Shown piece after piece: positions 17,016 through 24,569 of a stretch of 64,000 nucleotides of DNA. The DNA is taken from positions 62,001-126,000 of the forward strand of contig JACRCQ010000074.1 of the NCBI GenBank assembly GCA_016218915.1, in the 5' to 3' direction. Numbering within the stretch: the stretch's first letter is position 1; each line of letters begins with the position of its first letter. The notes below the pieces were generated by a model. That model was not told the DNA's origin. It did not search any database and was given only the letters and a program-made list of their open reading frames with translations. Source of the stretch: Deltaproteobacteria bacterium. GTDB lineage: Bacteria > Myxococcota_A > Polyangia > Polyangiales > Polyangiaceae. Made by a program: the position numbers and the translations under genes.

Positions 17016-18071
17016 ATGACCTCTTTTACCTTCTCCGCCCTGACAATCCTGGTCGCGATCTTCGGACTGGGCTTCCTGATGGTCGTGCACGAGACCGGCC
17101 ACTTCCTGGTGGCCCGCTACTTCGGCATGCGGGTGAAGGTCTTCTCCATCGGCTTTGGCCCGGCCCTGTGGAAGCGTCAGCCCAAGGGCAGCGAAACCAC
17201 CTACCAGATCGCGATCATCCCGTTCCTCGCCTACGTCCAGATCGTCGGCATGAACCCGCTCGAGGACAATGATCCGAAGGACAAGGGGTCCTACGCCAAC
17301 GCCTCGCTGCTGGCCCGCATCCTGACGATCTTCGCGGGTCCGCTCGCCAACTACCTGGTGGCATCGATCCTGTTCTTCGGCGCATTCGTGCTGGGTGGAC
17401 GAATCGAGCTGACCACCATGGTCAAGGTGATGCCTGGCGAGCCTGCCGCTGAAGCCAAGATGGTGGACGGCGACAAGATCGTGGAAGTTGCTGGCGAGCC
17501 GATCAAGGAATGGGAGCGTGTCCGGGAGCTGATCAGCGCCCGCGCTGGCCAGCCCGTGGACATCGTGATCGAGCGCAACGGCGTCCGGATGCCCATGAAG
17601 ATCACCCCCAAGGCTGAGGGCAAGGACGGGCACGGTCGGATCGGGGTGGTAGCGCAGACGATCAACGTGCCGGTGCCGGTGGGGCAGGCAGCGATCCTCT
17701 CGTTGGAGAAGCCGCCCCAGATCGTTGCCGGGCTGGTGGTCGGCCTGGCCAGGATCATACGCGGCCAGGAGAAGGCTGAGCTGTCCGGGCCTGTGGGGAT
17801 CACCAAGGAAATCGCCAAGGCGCTTAGGAGCAGCTTTGCCGACTACCTGCACATCCTCGGCGCGCTTTCGGCCTATCTCGCCGGGTTCAACCTGCTGCCT
17901 GTCCCTGCGCTCGATGGCGGTCGGCTGATGTTTCTCGGCTACGAGCTGACCACGCGAAAACGCCCCAACGCGCGCATCGAGGCGTATGTGCACGCGGTCG
18001 GCCTGGCCATGCTGCTCGCATTATTGGCCGTGGTAACTGTGGTCAGCGATATCGGTCGCCCTGGCCCCTGA
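17016..18071 (+). CDS. rseP: RseP-type site-2 intramembrane metalloprotease
   Basis: A 351-aa M50 protease. The active-site motif HETGH (HExxH) lies in the first helix at about residues 25-29, followed by the ARYFGMRV amphipathic segment and the GPLANYLVA helix. A single PDZ-like domain follows (VDGDKIVEVAGEPI), then the second zinc ligand site NLLPVPALDGG. E. coli RseP has two PDZ domains; one is common in other phyla. It cleaves membrane-bound anti-sigma factors or signal peptides. It is followed 6 bp later by the LpxC-like gene, so the genes are probably one envelope operon. Confidence 0.94.
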   Translation: MTSFTFSALTILVAIFGLGFLMVVHETGHFLVARYFGMRVKVFSIGFGPALWKRQPKGSETTYQIAIIPFLAYVQIVGMNPLEDNDPKDKGSYANASLLARILTIFAGPLANYLVASILFFGAFVLGGRIELTTMVKVMPGEPAAEAKMVDGDKIVEVAGEPIKEWERVRELISARAGQPVDIVIERNGVRMPMKITPKAEGKDGHGRIGVVAQTINVPVPVGQAAILSLEKPPQIVAGLVVGLARIIRGQEKAELSGPVGITKEIAKALRSSFADYLHILGALSAYLAGFNLLPVPALDGGRLMFLGYELTTRKRPNARIEAYVHAVGLAMLLALLAVVTVVSDIGRPGP

Positions 18072-18077
18072 GGGAAC

Positions 18078-18911
18078 TTGTCTCCGGTCGTGCTCCAGGG
18101 AATCGCGCTGCACGCTGGGGTGCAGACCTCTGTGACGCTGGCGCTCTGCGACGGCCCGACCGTGATCGAGCAGCACGGCGTGATCGCGCGTCTCGACGAG
18201 CTGCGCGTGCAGCGCGCGGATCGCGGCGTGGCCGTGGTCGACCCGACCGGACGGCTGCGCGTGGACCTGATCGAGCACCTGATGGCCGCAGTGGGCGCAC
18301 TCGGTCTGGAGCGCGGCGTGCACATCTCGATCGAAGGGCCGGAAGCGCCGCTTCTCGACGGCGGGGCAAAGCAGCTCGCGCTCGGATTGCGTTCGACCGG
18401 TGCTCGCCCGTGCGCACCGACGAGACGAATTGCCCGGCGCGCGAGGTTCGAGGTGGCTGGGGCCAGCTTCGAGCTCGAGCCGTCGGACCGGATCCTCCTT
18501 CATGTCGCAGTCGAATACGATCATCCGCTGATCCAGGAGAAGACAGCAGCGTGGCACGGGGACGCGGTCGACTTCGTGGAGCGGATCGCGGCCGCTCGCA
18601 CCTACGGATTCCTGTCCGAGGCGCAAGCGCTCCGAGCCACTGCGCGCGCGCGCGGAGCCAATACCCATGACGTGATTGTGCTCTGCGACGATGGCACGTC
18701 GATCTCGGATCCCCTCCCCCTTCCAGACGAATGCGTTCGTCACAAGCTGCTCGATCTGATCGGCGACCTGACCTTGGGCGGGGGACTTCCGATAGGAACG
18801 ATCCGGGCCCTGCGTCCAGGGCATCGAGCCACGCACGAGATGCTTGCCCTTGCGCAGCAGCAGGGCGTCTTTGCGCCCACACCTGCGATTGAGAGCGAGC
18901 CATGCGCTTGA
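18078..18911 (+). CDS. lpxC: LpxC-like UDP-3-O-acyl-N-acetylglucosamine deacetylase
   Basis: A 277-aa protein with TTG start, shorter than the usual 300-odd residues. Zinc and catalytic signatures of LpxC are present: IEHLMAA (Glu-His), ARTYGF (the Thr-containing loop), HKLLDLIGDL (His, Lys, Asp) and RPGHRATHEML. LpxC makes the committed step of lipid A synthesis. The N-terminus is short, starting right at GIALHAG, the substrate-binding strand. Overall it is divergent, so it may be a second, specialised paralogue. It overlaps the next gene by 10 bp. Confidence 0.85.
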   Translation: MSPVVLQGIALHAGVQTSVTLALCDGPTVIEQHGVIARLDELRVQRADRGVAVVDPTGRLRVDLIEHLMAAVGALGLERGVHISIEGPEAPLLDGGAKQLALGLRSTGARPCAPTRRIARRARFEVAGASFELEPSDRILLHVAVEYDHPLIQEKTAAWHGDAVDFVERIAAARTYGFLSEAQALRATARARGANTHDVIVLCDDGTSISDPLPLPDECVRHKLLDLIGDLTLGGGLPIGTIRALRPGHRATHEMLALAQQQGVFAPTPAIESEPCA

Positions 18912-19882
18912 GCGTGACGGCGTTGCTGATGGGAGCCCTGACACTCGGTTGTGCGTCGCATCCCCCGCGCTGCGCGCTGCCCTCGCCGAACGCGACGCCC
19001 ACAGGCGAGGCGAGGCAGATTCCGTGGCACCCGGGCGCGCGGATCGCAGTGGTGGGAGATCAGCAGACCACGTCGTGGCTCGAGTTCTGGCGCGAGAGCA
19101 ACGACCAGGAGCGCGAGCGTGTGGTGAGCCACATCGCGACCGGCGCTCCGGCTCTGCTCGTGCTGCTCGGCGATCAGGTCTGGAACGGCTCATCCGCATC
19201 GCTCTGGTCCGACTACGATCGCTTGATGGCGCCTGTGCGGCGCAAGTCGATCCCGATCGTCGCCACGCCGGGAAACCACGACTACTGGGGCGGTGGGCAG
19301 CGCAACCTGCAGAGCATGTTCGATCGCTTCGCGCTGATGGGTGGACGCACGCATGGGGCGTTTGTGTTCGGGCCGCTGGGGCTGGTGCTCGTCGACAGCA
19401 ACCGGAGCGAGATGGGCGATCAGGCCTGGTGCGAGCAGCAGGCATGGTTCGACGCGGAGCTGACGGCGCTGGACGCGAGCCGGCAGGTACGGGGCGTGGT
19501 GGTGTTCCTGCACCATCCACCGTTCACGAACAGCACGGTGACTGGAGACGAGCAGGACGTGCAGCAGGCGCTGCTTTGTCCGTTCATGAGCCACACCAAG
19601 ACGCTTGCGATGGTGTCTGGCCACGTGCACGCCTACGAGCGCTTCACAGGGCATGGCAAGCACTTCATCGTGAGCGGGGGCGGTGGCGGGCCGCGTGCGC
19701 GGCTGCACCGCGGCGAGGAGCAACGACGGCACCCGGATCTGTTCTACGGTGACGAGTACCGTCCGTTCAACGTGGTCTGGATGACACCCGAGGCCGACAG
19801 GCTGGAGCTATCGGTGATGGGGCTGGACAAGGACGACGAGACGTTCCGGCAGATCGACAGGCTTGCAGCGGTCTACCGCTGA
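18902..19882 (+). CDS. Calcineurin-like phosphoesterase lipoprotein
   Basis: A 326-aa lipoprotein: signal peptide with lipobox LGCA (LTLGC, Cys about residue 17), then a metallophosphoesterase domain. Metal-binding motifs in order are VVGDQQ (Asp; usual GDxH is altered), LLGDQVW, PGNHDYW, HHPP and GHVHAYER, the last typical of purple acid phosphatase/3',5'-cAMP phosphodiesterase-like proteins. It would hydrolyse phosphate esters at the periplasmic or outer face. Its ATG lies inside the 3' end of the LpxC-like gene (10-bp overlap), so it is coupled to it. The substrate is unknown. Confidence 0.88.
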   Translation: MRLSVTALLMGALTLGCASHPPRCALPSPNATPTGEARQIPWHPGARIAVVGDQQTTSWLEFWRESNDQERERVVSHIATGAPALLVLLGDQVWNGSSASLWSDYDRLMAPVRRKSIPIVATPGNHDYWGGGQRNLQSMFDRFALMGGRTHGAFVFGPLGLVLVDSNRSEMGDQAWCEQQAWFDAELTALDASRQVRGVVVFLHHPPFTNSTVTGDEQDVQQALLCPFMSHTKTLAMVSGHVHAYERFTGHGKHFIVSGGGGGPRARLHRGEEQRRHPDLFYGDEYRPFNVVWMTPEADRLELSVMGLDKDDETFRQIDRLAAVYR

Positions 19883-19940
19883 TCCGACCCGAGCCCAGGA
19901 GCCGGGTGAAGATCGCCGCGAGGTCTGCTACGACCGTTGC

Positions 19941-20918
19941 GTGCGATCGCGGACGCGAAGAGCCTGTTGTTGCGCTGGCATGGCAGCGGTCGTGCTCGCG
20001 ACCGGGCGCCCCGCACGCGCGCAGCTCATCGGAATCCTGGCGCCGAGCTACAACCCGGACGATCCCTACCAGCTCCCGGATGCGCCTGCGCCGCCGACCT
20101 TGCCGGATCTGACGCACCGGGCCTGGATGCTGGCGCTCGACACCACGCTGGCGCGGGTGGTTCCCAACAAGCTCCCGGACGGGACCCAGCAAGCCGCCAT
20201 CGGCGTGTGGCTCGAGCGGCTGGACGTGGAGACCGCGGTTTCGAACCGTCGTTGGTATGTGGGGCTGTCGCAGGCGGTCGCGGGAGGGCGCAACACAGGG
20301 GACAAGAGCTCCACGATCGTGTTGAGCAATCCTGAGATCTGGGGTCGTGCGCTGTGGGCTTCCCGGGCTGGTCTCGCCTACGGCGGCGGATTGGGAATCG
20401 TCCCTCCCCTGGTGCGTCATGATCCGGACTCCGAAGGGGCGGCAATCCAGAGCATCGTGCGCATCGTCCGCCCATGGGACTTCCCGATTTTCGCGGACCG
20501 AACGGTCACGTTCCGTCCGTTTGTCGATGTCCGGAGCATTGACGGCGCAGTGATGCTCCAGCTCCGGCAGGGGATCGACATCTCCGGGCAGACGAGCGAG
20601 GTGGCGTCGCTGACTCCGAAGACCAACCTGGCGAGCCGGACGATGTTCTACATCGGGTATCGTCCGTTCGACCAACTCGGCGTGGGGCTGGAGATCACGG
20701 AAGTCTACTTCATCAAAGCGCCGGGAGTAGCGGACGACGAGCGCGCAGCGTTCACCGTTTCGCCGAGCCTGAGGTGGATGAGCAAGGTGGTCCAGCCGGC
20801 TGCGAGCATGATCTTTCCGATAGATCGCCCGCTGTTCCACGCGGCGCGCAGCTACTGGGCAGCACAGCTGACGCTGGCGGTGATCCTGGATCCGTCTCCC
20901 CCGCGCTCGATGTGGTAG
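19941..20918 (+). CDS. Predicted outer-membrane or periplasmic protein, unknown
   Basis: A 325-aa protein. The GTG start at 19941 gives an Arg-rich n-region (VRSRTRR), a hydrophobic stretch and a cleavage site near ARA-QL, so a Sec signal peptide; a longer frame upstream only adds charged residues and overlaps the previous gene. The mature part has many alternating strands (VRIVRPWDFP, FRPFVDVRSIDG, MFYIGYRPFDQLGVGLEITEVYF), suggesting a beta barrel. No named family recognised. Confidence 0.62.
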   Translation: MRSRTRRACCCAGMAAVVLATGRPARAQLIGILAPSYNPDDPYQLPDAPAPPTLPDLTHRAWMLALDTTLARVVPNKLPDGTQQAAIGVWLERLDVETAVSNRRWYVGLSQAVAGGRNTGDKSSTIVLSNPEIWGRALWASRAGLAYGGGLGIVPPLVRHDPDSEGAAIQSIVRIVRPWDFPIFADRTVTFRPFVDVRSIDGAVMLQLRQGIDISGQTSEVASLTPKTNLASRTMFYIGYRPFDQLGVGLEITEVYFIKAPGVADDERAAFTVSPSLRWMSKVVQPAASMIFPIDRPLFHAARSYWAAQLTLAVILDPSPPRSMW

Positions 20919-21028
20919 GGGCGGGCAGGGCGCAGTTCGACGAAGGTCTTGGTGGGCGCAGCCATGAACTTGCGCGAGGAGCGGTCCCAACGTAGCCTGA
21001 AGGTTGCGTTGTTGGCGCGGCGGGCACG

Positions 21029-22432
21029 ATGTCCCTGGTAGGCGAAGAGGAAAGGCAAACCGAGGCCGGTCTGATCCCGGGCACTGTGGTGTCTGGGCGG
21101 TTCCGCGTGGAGCGCAAGCTGGGCGAAGGCGGGATGGGGGCCGTGTACGCGGCGTTCAACATCACCACCAACCGCCCTGTGGCGCTCAAGGTGATGCATC
21201 CGGAGTACGCTGCCAAGAAGGACGTCGTGCGCAGGTTCCTGCGCGAGGCCAAGGCGGCTACGGCGATCACGCACCCGAACGTGATCGAAGTGCTGGACGT
21301 GGTGGACGGTGAGCATGGCGAGCCGGTCATGGTCATGGAGCTGCTCTCCGGCGAGGCGCTCGACGCGCTGCTGGAGCGACGCGGCGCGTTGTCGCTGGGC
21401 GAGGTTGCCCGCATCATGACGCCGGTGGTGTCCGCGGTCGGGGCGGCGCACGCGCGGGGCATCATCCACAGGGACTTGAAGCCAGAGAACATCTTTCTGA
21501 CCAAGCTGGGCGACGGCACGACCAAGCCAAAGGTGCTCGACTTCGGAATCGCAAAGATCCTGGATCCCACGCAGATCAATGAAGGGATGACCAAGAGCGG
21601 CGCGACGCGCACCGGCTCGATGCTCGGAACGCCCTACTACATGTCGATCGAGCAGGCCTGCGGCGAAAAGGACATCGACCACCGTTCGGACATCTGGAGC
21701 ATCGGCGTCATCCTCTACACGATGCTCGCAGGCAAGCGCCCGTACGAAGGGGAGAACTACGGGCAGATCCTCAAGGCTCTGATGACGGACACGCCCCCTT
21801 CGATCGGCTCGCTGGTGTCGGACTTGCCCGCGGATGTCGCGGAGATCGTGGACCGCTGCATTGCGCGACCGCGCGACAAGCGCCCAAGCGATCTGCGGGA
21901 GGTCTACGCAGTCCTGTCGCGCTACTGCGATGCGGTGTCGCTGCCTGGCCCACCCTCTGCTTCGCAGCAGGTGATTCCGCACGGAGCCGGCAACAGCGCC
22001 ACGCTCGCAGCGGCCAGCGTCTACACGTCGAACATCCCGATGACAGGCATCACGACGAAGAAATCGCGTCGTGGGGTCTGGATGATCGCGGTCCCTGTAG
22101 TTCTGGTGGTGGTGGCAGGCAGCGCAGTGCTGGTTGCAAGGGGGCGCAGCTCTTCGGCCAGCATGCAGCCCGTGGCAGAGCCGACACAGCCCACCGTGCC
22201 GTCCGCAGCCGTTGCGGCTGCGCCTGATGCTGCTGCGAGCTCCACCTCGGGGGTCACGGTCGAACCGCTCGGTTCTGGGTCGGCGTCTGCTTCTGCGACC
22301 AAGCCACCGCCCGTGGGGGCCACGGGCAAGGGCAAGCCCAAGGACACCGGGGGCAAGCCTCCGGTGGAGACGACTTCCAAGCCTCCCCCGCCGTCGACCG
22401 GTGGCGGAATCATCGAGAAATCGCCGTATTGA
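21029..22432 (+). CDS. Ser/Thr protein kinase with C-terminal membrane anchor
   Basis: A 467-aa Hanks-type kinase. The Gly loop LGEGGMGAVY, the VALK Lys (about residue 54), HRDLKPEN (catalytic Asp about 149), DFGIAK and the GTPYYMSIEQ P+1 loop are all intact, so it should be active. After the kinase domain (to about residue 300) comes a linker, one helix at about 350-370, and a Ser/Ala/Pro/Lys-rich outer tail of about 100 residues, which suggests a periplasmic or cell-wall-facing anchor rather than a sensor domain. Myxobacteria have many such kinases. It is monocistronic as far as seen. Confidence 0.93.
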   Translation: MSLVGEEERQTEAGLIPGTVVSGRFRVERKLGEGGMGAVYAAFNITTNRPVALKVMHPEYAAKKDVVRRFLREAKAATAITHPNVIEVLDVVDGEHGEPVMVMELLSGEALDALLERRGALSLGEVARIMTPVVSAVGAAHARGIIHRDLKPENIFLTKLGDGTTKPKVLDFGIAKILDPTQINEGMTKSGATRTGSMLGTPYYMSIEQACGEKDIDHRSDIWSIGVILYTMLAGKRPYEGENYGQILKALMTDTPPSIGSLVSDLPADVAEIVDRCIARPRDKRPSDLREVYAVLSRYCDAVSLPGPPSASQQVIPHGAGNSATLAAASVYTSNIPMTGITTKKSRRGVWMIAVPVVLVVVAGSAVLVARGRSSSASMQPVAEPTQPTVPSAAVAAAPDAAASSTSGVTVEPLGSGSASASATKPPPVGATGKGKPKDTGGKPPVETTSKPPPPSTGGGIIEKSPY

Positions 22433-22486
22433 CGCTGGGCTGCGAGGTTGCTGGCCGGGCGGCTGGCCGATGACGCAACGGGTCTT

Positions 22487-22514
22487 TTCACATTAAGGCC
22501 AGTTCAGTTATGCT
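22487..22514 (+). promoter_or_regulatory. Probable sigma-70-type promoter for the Cys-rich lipoprotein gene
   Basis: TTCACA at 22487-22492 and TATGCT at 22509-22514, 16 bp apart, about 60 bp before the ATG at 22574. The surrounding bases are unusually AT-rich for this genome. Not tested; only the match and position support it. Confidence 0.4.
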
Positions 22515-22573
22515 GTCGGTTTACGGGCTCGCTCGCCGACGCCCTGCTGGTCACTTGATTCGGAGGTATGGAC

Positions 22574-24487
22574 ATGAACGGCAAGTTCCAAGGTGCTTTG
22601 GCTGGGTTCGTCATGCTGCTGACGGTCCCTGCGCTGATGGCGGCATGCGGCAGCGACGACACGGGCACCACGTACACGCCACCTCCGGCAACGGGCGGGT
22701 CGGCTGGTCAGGGTGGAGGCGGACAGGGCGGCTCGGCAGGGCAGGCGCAGGGCGGCTCAGCGGGCTCCGACGCAGGAGTCGGAATTTGCCTGCTGAACAA
22801 CTGCAAGACCAATGACGAATGCAAGGCGTGTGGCGACGGCCGAACGCAGTGCAACACGGCGACCAAGGTCTGCGTGGCCTGCGACGAGGCGAACGGGCTG
22901 AAGTGTCCGGCAGGGCAGAAGTGCACGGCCTACGGCACATGCATCCCGTCCGACAAGACGTGCGAGACCGATGCACAAGGCGAGCCCAAGATCACGTGCA
23001 CCTCGGACGGAGACTGCGTGGCCTGTGACGCCAAGCACCTGGTTTGCGACACGGTCAAGGGCAAGTGCGTGGGCTGCTCCCTGTCGAACACGAAGAACTG
23101 CCTGAACTCCGAGTACTGCAAGGACAACAAGTGCACGCCCAAGTGTCCTGCGTCGTGCTCGATCGACAACGACTGCGGACAGTGCGGCACAGCGCCGAAC
23201 GCGGCCCATGCCTGTTTCAACCACAAGTGCGCCAAGTGCTCTGCCACGTTCGCATGCCCTGCGGGCCAGCAGTGCATCAACGGCTCCTGCGTTCCGCCGT
23301 GCGGCCTGCCCGGCCCGACGCCGGGGACATGCGACACGAACGAGGACTGCCTGTTCTGCGGCGTGGCGAAGGAAGGCGGCGACGCGGGCACGAGCAGCTG
23401 GGAGTGCAAGTTCCCGATCAATGGCGGCAACCATGGCAAGTGCCAGCCGGTCGCGACCGGCTGCTCAGACCTTGGCAAGGGCGTGGTCGTGCTTCCGGAG
23501 CCGTGGAACCAGTACACCAACACCTGCTCGCAGGACACGGACTGCAACGGCGTCGGCATCCAGTACAACGTCGGCAAGCAGATCCGCGACTGGCTCGGCA
23601 GCGACCAGCTCGACATCGGCATCGGCAAGCTCACGATCCAGGATGCCAGCGTCAACTACGGCATGAACTCCTGCGCGGACATCCAGATCAGCGAGACGAT
23701 CAGCTGCGGCGTGTGCGTGCCCTGCAAGGTGGACACGGACTGCAAGCCGATCGGGCTCGACCCGCTGGTGGGAGATCTCTTCAAGGGCCAGGGCCTTGCC
23801 CAGCTCGCTGGGGCCTTCCTGATCGACCTGCTCTATGGCGACATCGAGAAGCACGACCTGAACTTCTTCTGCCAGCCGGTTGCGGCGGGCTACGGCGTGT
23901 GCGTGCCCTGCGGCAACCCGATGAACGTCTGCGCCACCGGCACGGTCCCGGGCAGCGGCAAGTGCGATCACGAGGTCTGCACCGAAGGCACGGCGCTCGA
24001 CCCGAAGTGCGGGACCTGCGCAACGGAAGTCTGCAAGAACGACGCGTTCTGCTGCGACGGAACCAACGGCAAGTGGGACTCGCTGTGCGTCGGTGAAGTC
24101 GACAAGTACTGCACATCGAGCTGCGGCGGCACCACCACCAAGTGCGAGCACGACCCCTGCACCGTCGGCAATGCGCTCGACAGCAAGTGCAGCGAGTGCG
24201 TGACCGCGGTGTGTGCGGATGACGCTTTCTGCTGCAACACGCAGAGCGGCACCTGGGACTCGTATTGCGTGACCGAGGGCAAGGACACCACCAAGTATCC
24301 CAAGTGCGTCAACGCCTGCGGCGGCGGGTGCGTCCACAGCGAGTGCGAGACCGGTGCAGCGCTCAAGTCGGACTGCTCGGCATGCGCGACGGCGGTGTGC
24401 GCGGCCGACGACTTCTGCTGCAAGACGGACTGGGACTCGCAGTGCGTGACCGAGGCCAAGGCCGAAACCGCCTGCAGCTGCCCCTGA
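22574..24487 (+). CDS. Cys-rich repeat lipoprotein
   Basis: A 637-aa surface lipoprotein. The signal peptide ends in lipobox MAAC (Cys about residue 25), followed by a flexible Gly/Gln/Ser linker (about residues 36-68). The middle has many CxxC, CxxxxC disulfide-type clusters. The C-terminal 175 residues are three imperfect ~60-residue repeats starting near residues 464, 524 and 586, each with Cys-x-His-x2-Cys, ...C..C...C and an FCC...WDS.CV core. Such repeats are seen in other myxobacterial extracellular proteins. The ATG at 22574 is chosen because GGAGG is seven bases upstream; an ATG at 22568 lacks spacing. Ligand unknown. Confidence 0.88.
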   Translation: MNGKFQGALAGFVMLLTVPALMAACGSDDTGTTYTPPPATGGSAGQGGGGQGGSAGQAQGGSAGSDAGVGICLLNNCKTNDECKACGDGRTQCNTATKVCVACDEANGLKCPAGQKCTAYGTCIPSDKTCETDAQGEPKITCTSDGDCVACDAKHLVCDTVKGKCVGCSLSNTKNCLNSEYCKDNKCTPKCPASCSIDNDCGQCGTAPNAAHACFNHKCAKCSATFACPAGQQCINGSCVPPCGLPGPTPGTCDTNEDCLFCGVAKEGGDAGTSSWECKFPINGGNHGKCQPVATGCSDLGKGVVVLPEPWNQYTNTCSQDTDCNGVGIQYNVGKQIRDWLGSDQLDIGIGKLTIQDASVNYGMNSCADIQISETISCGVCVPCKVDTDCKPIGLDPLVGDLFKGQGLAQLAGAFLIDLLYGDIEKHDLNFFCQPVAAGYGVCVPCGNPMNVCATGTVPGSGKCDHEVCTEGTALDPKCGTCATEVCKNDAFCCDGTNGKWDSLCVGEVDKYCTSSCGGTTTKCEHDPCTVGNALDSKCSECVTAVCADDAFCCNTQSGTWDSYCVTEGKDTTKYPKCVNACGGGCVHSECETGAALKSDCSACATAVCAADDFCCKTDWDSQCVTEAKAETACSCP

Positions 24488-24516
24488 TTCTCCCCTCCCC
24501 CTGACCCCTCAGGTGC

Positions 24517-24541
24517 CACGGCCACGCCTCACGTGGCCGTG
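24517..24541 (+). terminator. Perfect 10-bp hairpin downstream of the Cys-rich lipoprotein gene
   Basis: CACGGCCACG at 24517-24526 and CGTGGCCGTG at 24532-24541 around a 5-nt loop, 30 bp after the stop codon. The following bases (AAGCCCTCTTGCC) contain few T residues, so it may act as a weak or Rho-assisted terminator. It ends 28 bp before the next ATG. Confidence 0.5.
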
Positions 24542-24569
24542 AAGCCCTCTTGCCGCTACGCTGCCCTGC

